Assembly (NCBI RefSeq): GCF_028275115.1
Contig: NZ_JAQCNH010000019.1
Location: forward strand, 62,001 to 126,000
Length of the DNA: 64,000 nucleotides
Source: Halorientalis sp.
GTDB lineage: Archaea; Halobacteriota; Halobacteria; Halobacteriales; Haloarculaceae
Direction of reading: 5' to 3'
The position numbers and the translations under genes are program-made. Position 1 is the first letter of the stretch. The number at the start of each line of letters is the position of its first letter. Of the stretch, positions 45,626 through 53,865 are shown piece by piece. The notes below the pieces were generated by a model. The model worked only from the letters and a program-made list of their open reading frames with translations, was not told the DNA's origin and searched no databases.

Positions 45626-45942
45626 ACTCCGCCGACAATCGTCTCGATTACGACGGTCTCTTGCCCCCCTGCGGCCGCCGTCCCCGAACTTGTCTCTGCC
45701 CCGGTCCCCGACACGGCTTCGTGGACGCTCTGTGGGAGCGTCGTATCGACCGAACCGTCGAGCCCCACGAACTCGGCGTACCTCGTGATGTCGTTCTCCA
45801 CGTCGGCGTAGGAATGGCTGCGAACCATGTCGTACATATCGGTCCCCTCACTCCCCATCACCAATCGACTGTTCTGCCGGTCCTGGAGCGTCAGATTCAC
45901 CGATTGGTGCTCTTCGGTCACGACCGTCTCGACGTTTTTCAT
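45622..45942 (-). CDS. Hypothetical protein, possibly part of a decayed locus
   Basis: The 106-residue acidic product (MKNVETVVTEEHQSVNLTLQ) has normal haloarchaeal composition and no recognisable domain. Its ATG overlaps the end of a damaged lipoprotein frame (45939-45941), so it may be the 3' part of the same broken gene. It overlaps the convergent DUF7110 gene by 4 bp. Confidence 0.45.
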   Translation of the reverse strand: MKNVETVVTEEHQSVNLTLQDRQNSRLVMGSEGTDMYDMVRSHSYADVENDITRYAEFVGLDGSVDTTLPQSVHEAVSGTGAETSSGTAAAGGQETVVIETIVGGV

Positions 45943-46249
45943 CCGCTCGCGGGCCGCCGGGAGGGGTTCCCAACGACCGTCACCGTCTTCGACTCGCCCG
46001 CGACTCCGACCGTGTACTCACCGGGTTCTCTGAACGCGTGGCAAAGGGTGATACCCCGCTGGGCGTTCGCGTTCACGCGGACCGTTCTGGAGACTGCCTA
46101 CTCGCCGTCGACACGTCGACCGACGCGGCCACACCGGCTTCCGTTTCGTCATCGACCGTCGTTGTCGGTGTTTCGGAGCCAGTCGGCCCCGAACACCCCG
46201 TCAGCAACACCGAGCCTCCGACGAGCAGCAGTACTAGCAATCGCCTCAT
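45939..46249 (-). pseudogene. Remnant of a lipoprotein gene with a frameshift
   Basis: From ATG 46249 the frame gives a clear lipoprotein start: hydrophobic RLLVLLLVGGSVLL, then the lipobox LLTGC and a Thr-rich acidic spacer. It ends at TGA 46073-46075 after 58 residues. A neighbouring frame continues as VRVNANAQRGITLCHAFREP and EYTVGVAGESKTVTVVG to TGA 45939-45941, which looks like a beta-rich extracellular domain. One frameshift near 46080 would join them. An intact short lipoprotein is possible but less likely. Confidence 0.5.
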
Positions 46250-46347
46250 GCGAACGCGTCGGCTAACCGCAGCGAAAGCCCTGCCGTTCCTTCGAGGCGT
46301 GACCGCTCCTGCGGAACGGCTCCTCGCCGTGTCACCGCGCGATTCCG

Positions 46348-46593
46348 TCAGTCTCGATGGCGGAAGCTCACGACCGTACTCATCCCCTGACCGTCGACCT
46401 GTTCGGCCGTTACGTTCATCGTGAGCACGTCGTCCTCGTCGACGACGTCGTAGGTGATCGCTTCGAGGTCGTTCGCACTCTCACCTTCGGCCAGCAGGAC
46501 GACCCGTACCTGCTCCCGGTTGGTCGTCACCTCGTCCACGTCGTAGCCCGCACCCTCGAACGCCTGTCGCAGGTCTGCTTGCAGTTCGCTCAT
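46348..46593 (-). CDS. Small conserved haloarchaeal protein
   Basis: The 81-residue acidic alpha/beta protein begins MSELQADLRQAFEGAGYDV and ends with MSTVVSFRHRD. It resembles small haloarchaeal families of unknown function, and no motif is seen. The ATG at 46593 is followed by a plausible helix; the longer upstream frame is promoter or noncoding sequence. Confidence 0.65.
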   Translation of the reverse strand: MSELQADLRQAFEGAGYDVDEVTTNREQVRVVLLAEGESANDLEAITYDVVDEDDVLTMNVTAEQVDGQGMSTVVSFRHRD

Positions 46594-46737
46594 AATGCTA
46601 CCGTACGGTGGCCGGTAGTATAACATAGGGGCCCGCTGCCATGCGTTCCCGACCGGCCGACGGAATGTGACGACTTCTCTCACACGAACGGAATCCCGAA
46701 AAACACTTACCGGGTAATAATTATATCTCATTACACC

Positions 46738-47706
46738 ATGGCGGAATTCCCAGACTACCTGGACGTCGACTACACCGACGGTGAGGGTGAAGACCCGTCC
46801 GACTACCCCGGTATCGAGGACAAGATCGAAAAGGCCATCGAGGTCACCCGCGAGGGCCTCGAACAGTACGAGAACCCCGTCGTGATGTGGACCGGCGGGA
46901 AGGACTCGACGCTGACGCTGTACTTCATCAAGGAAGTTGCCGAGAAGTTCGATCTGGAGGTGCCGCCGGCGGTCTTCATCGACCACTATCAGCACTTCGA
47001 CGAACTGTTCGACTTCGTCGAGAAGTGGGCCGACGAGTGGGACCTGGAACTCATCTACGCTCGTAACGAGGACGTGGGCCAGTACGTCGACGAGAACGAC
47101 TTGACGCCTGGCGACGATATCCCCGTGGACGGACTCAGCGAACACAACCAGCACCACATCCGGAACATCCTGGAGTACGAGGAAGACACCTTCCCGTTCC
47201 TGCTGGACACCTACGTCGGTAACCACCTGCTCAAGACGGTGGCTCTCAACGAGACCATCGAGGAGCACGACGTGGACGGCATCCTCAGCGGTGTCCGATG
47301 GGACGAACAGGAAGCCCGCGCCGACGAGACGTTCTACTCGCCGCGTCACGACCCGGACATCTACCCGCCACACGACCGCATCCAGACGATTCTGCAGTTC
47401 GCCGAACCCGACGTGTGGAACGCCTACTGGCACTTCGTCGTCCCGGACACCGTCGACGAGTACCCCGACGACGGCTACGTCCCGCAGAGCCAGGACGACA
47501 TCCCCGGCGACCTTACCGAGGACGACCTGCCGGTGAGCCCGAAGTACTTCGCCGGCTTCCGCTCGCTGGGCAGTGAAGTCAGCACCGACAAGTCGGCCGA
47601 GGAACCGGCCTGGCTGCAGGACATGGAGAACACGACCGAGCGCGCCGGCCGCGCCCAGGACAAAGAAGACCTGATGGAGCGCCTGCGCGACCTCGGCTAC
47701 ATGTAG
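46738..47706 (+). CDS. PAPS reductase/ATP-pyrophosphatase family protein
   Basis: The 322-residue protein has the PP-loop WTGGKDSTLTL (~50-60), FIDHYQHFDELF (~77-88) and a central ILSGVRWDEQEARADE block (~182-197). It lacks the C-terminal Cys-Gly motif of classic PAPS reductase. The group includes sulfate-assimilation reductases and other adenylating enzymes; haloarchaea often carry this form near sulfur genes. Its exact reaction is uncertain. An AT-rich stretch (46714-46726) precedes it. A damaged paralogue lies at 48.3 kb. Confidence 0.82.
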   Translation: MAEFPDYLDVDYTDGEGEDPSDYPGIEDKIEKAIEVTREGLEQYENPVVMWTGGKDSTLTLYFIKEVAEKFDLEVPPAVFIDHYQHFDELFDFVEKWADEWDLELIYARNEDVGQYVDENDLTPGDDIPVDGLSEHNQHHIRNILEYEEDTFPFLLDTYVGNHLLKTVALNETIEEHDVDGILSGVRWDEQEARADETFYSPRHDPDIYPPHDRIQTILQFAEPDVWNAYWHFVVPDTVDEYPDDGYVPQSQDDIPGDLTEDDLPVSPKYFAGFRSLGSEVSTDKSAEEPAWLQDMENTTERAGRAQDKEDLMERLRDLGYM

Positions 47707-47728
47707 GAAGCTAAATTTTATTTCGTCG

Positions 47729-47783
47729 GGTTCGCGCCTCCGGCTCGAACCTCTCTCTGCTCACGGGCGGCAAAGCCGCCCGT
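47729..47783. repeat. Two short hairpins after the PAPS-reductase-family gene
   Basis: The first (47729-47751) pairs GGTTCG with CGAACC and has an inner GCC-tcc-GGC triloop. The second (47763-47783) pairs ACGGGCGGC with GCCGCCCGT around AAA. They lie 20-80 nt after the stop and could help end transcription, though they resemble the stem-triloop palindromes at 58.5-58.8 kb. Confidence 0.65.
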
Positions 47784-47814
47784 TCGCATGGTATGTGGGA
47801 CCTTCGGTTCCGCA

Positions 47815-48129
47815 TTACTCGCAAAAATCTAGTACAAAAACTTCCCGGACGCTCGACCTTCGGTTTCGTGTCCGGTGAACGGCGCGCCTGCGGCGCGCGG
47901 ATGCTCGTTTCGGCCCCGCCCACCGCCGTACTTTGCTCGGGTTTTCGGCTCGGATGAACGCCTCGCCAGTGTCGGGATCGGCGAACACCAGGCGTCCCTC
48001 GCAATCCCGTCCGTCCACCCGCTCGGGGAGGTCGGGAATCGCGTAGTCGCTCCGGTTTCTGAACTGTGCGGCGATGGTCCGATCGCGGGCGCGCATCTGC
48101 CCGCCCCGCGAGCCCCGTCGTTGCGCCAT
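47815..48129 (-). CDS. Hypothetical protein with an odd basic tail
   Basis: The 104-residue product has a plausible core, YAIPDLPERVDGRDCEG and VFADPDTGEAFIRAENP (~28-65), with a haloarchaeal look. From about residue 68 it turns very Arg-rich (RASARRRRAVHRTRNRRSS), against the acidic norm. The tail region contains the palindrome 47882-47898, so the original 3' end may have been lost by insertion or deletion. Function unknown. Confidence 0.5.
   Translation of the reverse strand: MAQRRGSRGGQMRARDRTIAAQFRNRSDYAIPDLPERVDGRDCEGRLVFADPDTGEAFIRAENPSKVRRWAGPKRASARRRRAVHRTRNRRSSVREVFVLDFCE
47882..47898. repeat. Stem-triloop palindrome inside the 3' part of a hypothetical gene
   Basis: GCGCGCC and GGCGCGC pair around TGC (7-bp stem). 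It has the same design as the palindromes at 47763 and 58499-58774. Confidence 0.7.
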
Positions 48130-48274
48130 ACCGACGCTTCCCGAGCGTCCGGATAAGGGCACGCAGACGGCCGGCAACGGCCACGTCGGTGGCGTTTGTG
48201 GGGGTTGACGGAGAGGGCGCGGGGGTTCGTCGCGCCCGGAACAACTACCACAGTCGCTCACCCAGCAACCGGCA

Positions 48275-48629
48275 ATGACCGACGGCGCTCCGGACGACTC
48301 CGGAGTCGACCACACGGACGGCGCGGGTGAGACACCCGCCGACTACCCGACGCTGGCCGCGAAGTTCGAGCGCGCGAGCGAAGTAGTGCGGCAGGTGCTC
48401 GACGCCTACGATACGCCCGCCGTCGTCTGGACAGGGGACCGCGACTCGATACTCGCGCTCTCCCTCGTCCGCGAGGCGGCCCTCCCGGGACCGTGGGAAA
48501 GAGGACGGCGGCGACGGCCCTCAGGACGGCGCGGACACCGACCAGTACACGGCGCTGCACGGAGCCACCTCTCACCTCGGGTGCGACGTGTTCTGTGGTC
48601 CGTTCGGTAGATTGGTCATTCGACAGTGA
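48275..48629 (+). pseudogene. Decayed PAPS-reductase-family paralogue
   Basis: Residues 10-67 match the N-terminus of the gene at 46738: VDHTDGAGETPADYP against VDYTDGEGEDPSDYP, then VVWTGDRDSILALSLVREA against VMWTGGKDSTLTLYFIKEV. The PP-loop has changed from TGGKDS to TGDRDS. Near 48480 the frame becomes Arg-rich; a one-base shift recovers an acidic reading that ends with VFCGPFGRLVIRQ at TGA 48627-48629. About 200 central residues of the family are missing. It ends directly at the convergent VOC gene. Confidence 0.7.
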
Positions 48630-49049
48630 CTAGAGTTCCAGCACTTCGACCAGGTGTCCGTCCGGATCGCGTAAAAAGCAGATCCGTGTCCCGCTCTCGG
48701 TGGTCTGTGGCTCGCTGATTGCGGGCACGTCCTCGGGTAGGTCGGCGTAGAACGCGTCCAGGTCGTCGACTTCGAGGCCGAGGTGGGTCACGCCGGGCTG
48801 GTTCAACTCGCCGTCGGACCGCTCGTCGCCATCGGGAGCGTACGCGACGAGTTCGACGCGTACGCCGTCGGCGTCGAGATGGGCGAAGTCCGCCGACGCG
48901 CCCGTGACGCCGACGCCGGTTGCGAACGCCGTCCCGCCGACCGAGAACCGCGAGAGTACGTCGAGCCCGAGTGTGTCCCGGTAGAACTCGACCGCGCGAT
49001 CCAGATCCGACACCGTGAGTCCGAGGTGGTGTGCCGTCAGGTCCTGCAT
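48630..49049 (-). CDS. VOC-family (glyoxalase/bleomycin-resistance-like) protein
   Basis: The 139-residue protein has two beta-alpha-beta-beta-beta modules: AHHLGLTVSDLDRAVEFYRD (~6-25) and VTHLGLEVDDLDAFYADLPE (~88-107). Metal-ligand positions (H8, E67-type, H90, E135 in LVEVLEL) look preserved. The family includes lactoylglutathione lyase, dioxygenases and epimerases. Methylmalonyl-CoA epimerase is a possible role in haloarchaea, but the sequence is not decisive. Confidence 0.85.
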   Translation of the reverse strand: MQDLTAHHLGLTVSDLDRAVEFYRDTLGLDVLSRFSVGGTAFATGVGVTGASADFAHLDADGVRVELVAYAPDGDERSDGELNQPGVTHLGLEVDDLDAFYADLPEDVPAISEPQTTESGTRICFLRDPDGHLVEVLEL

Positions 49050-49111
49050 ACCGACGCTGTCATGCCGGGGGACCAAATGGCTTCGTTTCGCGCCGATGGT
49101 GACAGGCAGAC

Positions 49112-49123
49112 GATTATTTTTAT
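49112..49123 (+). promoter_or_regulatory. TATA-like box of the small membrane ORFs
   Basis: The stretch GATTATTTTTAT is centred ~28 nt before the GTG at 49146. It supports a transcript beginning at that codon. Confidence 0.5.
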
Positions 49124-49145
49124 CGCGTGGCACGGATGCGTTCAC

Positions 49146-49301
49146 GTGCACTCCCGAACTCGAAACGCGCTCGCGCTGATCGGCGGTCTGGTGGGGGGTG
49201 CCATCGCGTACGGTCTCGCACGACCGGTCGTCGAGGCCACTGTCGCGTGGTTCGTGACGGGACTGAACCTCGTGATCTGGGCGACAGCCGTCGGGGTTTA
49301 G
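49146..49301 (+). CDS. Small membrane protein, 5' half of an ORF split by TAG
   Basis: This 51-residue product (GTG start) has two hydrophobic stretches, ALALIGGLVGGAIAYGL and VAWFVTGLNLVIWATAV. A TATA box lies 28 nt upstream of the start. The frame stops at TAG 49299-49301 and continues in the same frame into the next ORF, so the two may once have been one protein. Confidence 0.55.
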   Translation: MHSRTRNALALIGGLVGGAIAYGLARPVVEATVAWFVTGLNLVIWATAVGV

Positions 49302-49586
49302 TTGGCCGGTTACGACCGACTCGGCGGGTTCCCCGCCGGAGACGGGGCGAACTGGCGTGCTTCGGCCGTCCACGGCGGCCTCGGTGGCCTGGTCGGCAGC
49401 GTCGGCTTCTGCGGCCCGATTCTCCTGCTGGTCCCGGGGTTTTCGTTCCGGTACGCCGCCGCCGTCGGTTTGTTTGGGTTCGGCCTCGCCATGGCCGGCA
49501 TGGCTGTCAGTGTCGCCACGACTTCGACGCGTCTCGACCGCGTGAGCGGCGGCGACACGGACGGGACGCTCTCGGCGGACGACTGA
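49302..49586 (+). CDS. Small membrane protein, 3' half of an ORF split by TAG
   Basis: The 94-residue product has two hydrophobic helices (~31-48 and 52-72) and an acidic tail. Its only start is a TTG directly after the TAG of the preceding ORF and in the same frame. I see no separate promoter. It may be translated by re-initiation, or the pair may be one gene with a nonsense codon. It ends one base before the convergent Bax1 gene. Confidence 0.55.
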   Translation: MAGYDRLGGFPAGDGANWRASAVHGGLGGLVGSVGFCGPILLLVPGFSFRYAAAVGLFGFGLAMAGMAVSVATTSTRLDRVSGGDTDGTLSADD

Positions 49587-49587
49587 C

Positions 49588-51087
49588 CTATTTCTCCCGA
49601 ATTGTCCCACCGCCCAGTCCCTCCCACTCGACCCGGTACCCGAGCCGCGAGAGGACCGCGCTGGCATCGTCGAGCCCGTACTCGTCGAGTACCGTCTCGG
49701 CCTCGGACAGCGCAATCCCGGCCTCGATTTCGTCGGCCATACCCTTCAGCACGGCAGGCCGAACGAGGGTTCGACCGACCAGTTCGTGTCCCGGGAACGA
49801 CTTGCCTTCGAGGGCAGATTCGCTGACCCCGTGACGGTCGGCCAGTTCGGCGAGCGTGATGACGTCGTCGTCGGGGTCGAGTTCGTCGGGGAGGGTGGCG
49901 GCGGCGTCGGCGGCCAGGTCGTCCTCGTAGCGCCGGAGCGCCGCACGAACCTCTTTGAGTCGGACGGTCCCGGAGTAGGGGATCGCGCGGTGGTCGCGGG
50001 CTTCGATTGCTTCGCCCACCCCGAGGCTCTCGTCGACGGCGACGAGCATCTCGACGGCTTCGAGGTCGGCCAGCCGGTCGAGCTTCTTTTCGACGTATTC
50101 GGGCGTCCAGAAGCCCATGATCTCGAAGAACACGCGGAAGTCGGCGTGTCGGTAGTCGAACGCGAAGTCGGGGATGACGACGTGGGCACCGGCCGCGAGC
50201 GGTTCGGGTTCACGGACCAGTTCCCAGTCGAGATCGAGGGACTGGAACCGGGTTGCGAAGTCAGCCTCGACGCCGCTGTCGAAGGTCATCTCGGTCACGG
50301 GTTCAGTGTCGGGGACGGACACGTCCGCGTCGGTCAGGCTCATCTCGCGCTCGGTGCCGCGGTCGTCGACGGTCGCGGCGAGGGTCCACTCGGCGCTGCC
50401 GGCGACCGTCCGGAGCAGGCGGGCGAAGCGTGTGCCGTAGCGGCGGGTCGCGCGAAAGAGGGCGTCCGGCCCCGTCACGACTACCTCGCGACCCTCGTCG
50501 GTGCGTCGGATCTCGTACATCAGGCGGAGGCGCTTGACCGCCGAGACGACTGTTTTGGGGTCCGAGGAGCGAACTCGGACCTCGGTAGCGTTGAAGAGGG
50601 CAGTCTGGGCCAGCGAGAGATTGTACTGGGCCACGAGGTCGGCAGGCTCCCAGCGGGCGCTCAGATCGGTAAGGATCTGCTCGCAGTCGCGGTCGGCGTA
50701 CAGCGACTGTTCGAGTTCTGCGGGCGTGCAGTCCAGGCGGTCGGCCGCTGCCGAGAGTGCCTGGTTGCGTTCGTCGGCGCTCACGACGCCGACCGTCGCG
50801 GCGACCCCGAAGGCGGCCTCCCTGGCGCGCTCGGGGGTCACCGGTGCGCGGGTCTCGAAGGTCCCCTCCCGTTCGAGGAGTTTGGCGATCCCCCGGACGA
50901 GTTTGAAATCGGCGGCCTCGCGTTCGAGGTCGGCGAGCGCGTCCGAGAGGGCTGCGCGTGGCTGGCCGACGTGGCCTTGATACACGCCGATCACGCGGGC
51001 CGCGAGCGCCTCGTCGTCGACGTCGGCGAAACGAGGCTGGTAGCCACCCCCGACTCTGGACACCCGAAGCAGGTCTTTCGTCAGCAC
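49588..51087 (-). CDS. bax1: Bax1-like DUF790 nuclease (XPB partner)
   Basis: The 499-residue protein begins MLTKDLLRVSRVGGGYQPRF, typical of DUF790. The nuclease part contains VIPDFAFDYR and FFEIMGFWTPEYVEKKLDRL (~310-345), the PD-(D/E)XK-like core. Bax1 binds XPB and cuts DNA at bubble structures in archaeal nucleotide-excision repair. The XPB gene is ~500 bp upstream on the same strand with one lipoprotein gene, on the other strand, between them. The GTG at 51087 is fixed by a TATA box 27 nt upstream. Confidence 0.87.
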   Translation of the reverse strand: MLTKDLLRVSRVGGGYQPRFADVDDEALAARVIGVYQGHVGQPRAALSDALADLEREAADFKLVRGIAKLLEREGTFETRAPVTPERAREAAFGVAATVGVVSADERNQALSAAADRLDCTPAELEQSLYADRDCEQILTDLSARWEPADLVAQYNLSLAQTALFNATEVRVRSSDPKTVVSAVKRLRLMYEIRRTDEGREVVVTGPDALFRATRRYGTRFARLLRTVAGSAEWTLAATVDDRGTEREMSLTDADVSVPDTEPVTEMTFDSGVEADFATRFQSLDLDWELVREPEPLAAGAHVVIPDFAFDYRHADFRVFFEIMGFWTPEYVEKKLDRLADLEAVEMLVAVDESLGVGEAIEARDHRAIPYSGTVRLKEVRAALRRYEDDLAADAAATLPDELDPDDDVITLAELADRHGVSESALEGKSFPGHELVGRTLVRPAVLKGMADEIEAGIALSEAETVLDEYGLDDASAVLSRLGYRVEWEGLGGGTIREK

Positions 51088-51109
51088 AGTCCCGAGGTGG
51101 GCAGGCGAG

Positions 51110-51119
51110 CGATAAAAAG
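51110..51119 (-). promoter_or_regulatory. TATA-like box of bax1
   Basis: The minus strand reads CTTTTTATCG, centred 27 nt from the GTG at 51087. It shows that bax1 has its own promoter although xpb lies upstream on the same strand. Confidence 0.55.
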
Positions 51120-51171
51120 CCGTGGCGTCCGAGAGAGAAGATTCATACCCTGTGGCTGTCGACCGACCTGT

Positions 51172-51588
51172 ATGCAGCGCCGACAGGTCCTGTGTGCGCT
51201 CGTTGTGGCCGTCGCTCTCACTGCGGGCTGTATGAACGCGCCGCGGCCGACGCCGCAACCACCCTCCGGCGACGTAGACGCCGGTGGCGGTTCGTCGGTC
51301 GAGACGCCGGCGCCCGACCGACTTTCCGTTCCCGAGTTTAATACCCGGGCCGCCGACGACGCCACCGTGGTCGGTATGAAGGTGTGGAACAGAGCCGACC
51401 GGCGACGGGGCGTCCGGGTGACCGTCTCCCGTCAAATCGGCAACCGGACCGTCGCGGAATCGACGGACCTCGTCCTGGGTGTGAACCAGACGAAGTCGGC
51501 TGAAGTGGTGTTCGACATGCCCTACGACCGGTTCCAGGACGGGTCGGGGCTCGACTTCGAGTTCAGCGAACAGCCTGTCAGCAGTTAG
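51172..51588 (+). CDS. Small lipoprotein
   Basis: The 138-residue protein has a short basic start (MQRRQ), a hydrophobic helix and a lipobox ending LTAGC near residue 20, then a Pro/Ser-rich spacer and a beta-rich domain (VVGMKVWNRADRRRGVRV, ~67-84). It is anchored outside the cell membrane by a lipid on C20. The domain may bind a ligand, but I do not recognise it. Its stop overlaps the xpb stop region by 4 bp (convergent). Confidence 0.75.
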   Translation: MQRRQVLCALVVAVALTAGCMNAPRPTPQPPSGDVDAGGGSSVETPAPDRLSVPEFNTRAADDATVVGMKVWNRADRRRGVRVTVSRQIGNRTVAESTDLVLGVNQTKSAEVVFDMPYDRFQDGSGLDFEFSEQPVSS

Positions 51589-53003
51589 CGTCGCCGCCGC
51601 GAGACCCGCTCTTCGGCCGTTTCTTCGCTGACGATTTCGTAGAGGAGTGCCCGGCCGGGGCCCGACCCGTCGTCCTCTCCGTCCCTGCGGTCGCTCGTCC
51701 CCCCCGGTCGGAGGATTCGGCCGAGACGCTGTGTGAACTCGCGTTCGCTCCCGCTCCCCGAGAGAACGACCGCCACGTTAGCGTCGGGCACGTCGATCCC
51801 CTCGTTGAGGACGTTCGCCGTCACGACTGTCGAGTAGGTCCCCTCTCGGAACCGCGAGAGAATCTCGCGGCGCTCGTCGGCCGTCGTCTCGCCCGTGATC
51901 GCCGGCACGAGAAAGCGCTCGGAGAGCCGATACACCAGATCCGTGTGAGCGGTAAAAACGATGAGACGGTCCTCCCGGTGGCGGTCGCGGATGCTCGCCA
52001 GCTCCTCGACTTTCCGGTCTGCGTTCATCATAATCTCGCGGGCTCGCTGCTTCGCGAGCAGTGCCTCTCGCGCTCGTGGGTCGGTCCCCGAGCGTTTGAC
52101 GAGTTCTTGATAGTCGCTCCCGCTCCGGAGTTCGATGTTCGACTGCGCCAGGTAGTCGGTGAACGTGTCCTGCTCGCGCTCGTAGGCCTCGCGTTCCTCG
52201 GGGGTAAGCGCCACCTCGATCCGCTTCAGGTCGTACTCGGCGAGGTGGTCCCCGGCGAGGTCCTCGGCGTCGAGCTGGTAGACGACCGGCCCGACGAGGT
52301 TCTCGATCACCTCGTGCTCACCGTCGGGGCGCTCGAAGGTCGCAGTCAACCCGAGACGAGCGGGCGCGGCGAACAATCGGCCGATGTCGCGGTAGCCCTC
52401 GCCGCCGAGGTGGTGGACCTCGTCGAAGACGAGCAGACCGAACTGGTCGCCCACGTCGTCGGCTCGGAGGTACGCCGAGTCGTACGTCGCGACCGTCAGG
52501 GGTTTACCCACCTGCTTTCCGCCGCCGAACTGGCCAATCGGCACGTCGAACTCCCGCCCCAACTCGTCGCGCCACTGCTCGAGCAGGTCGACGGTCGGCA
52601 CTACCACGAGCGTCGGCACGCCGAGTCGCTCGATCGCCTCGATACCGATGACCGTCTTCCCGCTGCCCGTCGGGAGTTCGAGGACGCCCCGAGGGGCTGG
52701 CTGGTCGTCGCCGCCGGCGTCCGCCGCCTCGCTCACCGCGTCGTCCGTATGCAGCCAGGCGTCGAGGGCTGTCTGCTGGTACTCGCGGAGCTCGTACGCC
52801 GACCGCAGACGAAGGGACTGGCAGTCGAGGACGCAGTCCTCGTGAGCGACCCCCTGGTCGCTGAGCGCTCGCTGGATAGCGTGGTACCGAACGGCCGGGG
52901 CACGCCCGGTCCGGGAGCGCGGGTCGCGCTCGACGCCGGGCAACCCCGTCGGCACGTCGCCGGCCAGGCGGACCGTCCCGTCCTCGAATGTCAGCGTCAG
53001 CAC
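51585..53003 (-). CDS. xpb: XPB/Rad25-family DNA helicase
   Basis: The 472-residue SF2 helicase has Walker A LPTGSGKTVIGI (~101-112), the DEVH box in LLVFDEVHHLGG (~179-190), the motif III SAT-like region GLTATFERPDG (~206-216) and motif VI QRLGRILRPGG. Archaeal XPB opens DNA for repair and works with Bax1 and transcription proteins. It lacks the long eukaryotic N-terminus. The GTG at 53003 starts MLTLTFEDGTVRL; upstream extension is low complexity. Confidence 0.9.
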   Translation of the reverse strand: MLTLTFEDGTVRLAGDVPTGLPGVERDPRSRTGRAPAVRYHAIQRALSDQGVAHEDCVLDCQSLRLRSAYELREYQQTALDAWLHTDDAVSEAADAGGDDQPAPRGVLELPTGSGKTVIGIEAIERLGVPTLVVVPTVDLLEQWRDELGREFDVPIGQFGGGKQVGKPLTVATYDSAYLRADDVGDQFGLLVFDEVHHLGGEGYRDIGRLFAAPARLGLTATFERPDGEHEVIENLVGPVVYQLDAEDLAGDHLAEYDLKRIEVALTPEEREAYEREQDTFTDYLAQSNIELRSGSDYQELVKRSGTDPRAREALLAKQRAREIMMNADRKVEELASIRDRHREDRLIVFTAHTDLVYRLSERFLVPAITGETTADERREILSRFREGTYSTVVTANVLNEGIDVPDANVAVVLSGSGSEREFTQRLGRILRPGGTSDRRDGEDDGSGPGRALLYEIVSEETAEERVSRRRR

Positions 53004-53130
53004 GAACGTGACTACGTCGTGACCCGGAAAGAACCCACCGCCTGCCGAAAACTCGTACCGAAGGGGCCGTCGGCAGCCGAGGCGGTCCGGACCCAGAGAC
53101 AGGACCGCTACGGGGACGGATTTCTGAACC

Positions 53131-53138
53131 CTTTTACA
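53131..53138 (+). promoter_or_regulatory. TATA-like box of grpE
   Basis: CTTTTACA is centred 27 nt before the ATG at 53161, fitting a leaderless grpE mRNA. I looked for an added heat-shock element and saw none I could define. Confidence 0.5.
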
Positions 53139-53160
53139 CGTCGCGGAGCAGTGTACACGT

Positions 53161-53865
53161 ATGAGTGAGCAGGACGCCTCCGGAACGGACGACGCCGACG
53201 AGCCGGCAGCCGACGACACAGCGGACGCAACCCCCGGCGACGAGGCGTCTGCCGACGAGCGGGAGACCCTCGACGGTGTCGCGGAGGACGGCAACGGCAA
53301 CGGCGCGAGCAACGCTGCCGAGACGCTCGAGGCTGGCGAGGACCTGCTCGAACGCGTCACGTCGGCCGACGACGAACAACTGGCGAACGAAATCGCGTCG
53401 CTTCGGATGCGTGTCGACTCACTGGAGTCGGAACTCGAAACGCAGGAAGACCAGGCCGAAGAGCTGGAGTCGAAGCTCGCGCGGACGAAAGCGGACTTCC
53501 AGAACTACAAAAAGCGGATGCAAAAGCGCCGCGAGGAGGAGAAACAACGAGCGACAGAGGACCTGGTCGAGCGTCTGCTCGACGTTCGTGACAACCTGAA
53601 ACGCGCCCTCGAACAGGACGAGGACGCCGACATTCGTGACGGCATCGAAGCGACACTCCGTCAGTTCGACGAGGAACTGACCCAAGAGAACGTCACGGCA
53701 ATCGAGCCGGAGCCGGGTCAGGAAGTCGACCCGCAGCGTCACGAGGTCCTGCTCCAGGTCGAGTCCGACCAGCCCGCCGGCACGGTCGCCGAGGTCCACC
53801 GCCCGGGTTACGAGATGGCCGAGAAAGTCATCCGCACCGCACAGGTCACAGTCAGCGAGGAGTAA
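53161..53865 (+). CDS. grpE: Nucleotide exchange factor GrpE
   Basis: The 234-residue protein has a disordered acidic N-terminus (1-55), a long coiled coil (~75-140, ELETQEDQAEELESKLARTK and ADFQNYKKRMQKRREEEKQR) and the C-terminal beta domain with the signature HRPGYEMAEKVIRTAQVTVS. GrpE releases ADP from DnaK, whose gene is ~2.5 kb downstream on the same strand. The insert genes between them (a transporter and a nuclease-fold protein) are not chaperone genes. Confidence 0.92.
   Translation: MSEQDASGTDDADEPAADDTADATPGDEASADERETLDGVAEDGNGNGASNAAETLEAGEDLLERVTSADDEQLANEIASLRMRVDSLESELETQEDQAEELESKLARTKADFQNYKKRMQKRREEEKQRATEDLVERLLDVRDNLKRALEQDEDADIRDGIEATLRQFDEELTQENVTAIEPEPGQEVDPQRHEVLLQVESDQPAGTVAEVHRPGYEMAEKVIRTAQVTVSEE

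Noticed and set aside
49786-51171. Plus-strand frame opposite bax1 leading into the lipoprotein
   Set aside because: Mirror of bax1 coding; the lipoprotein proper starts at 51172 with its own signal peptide.
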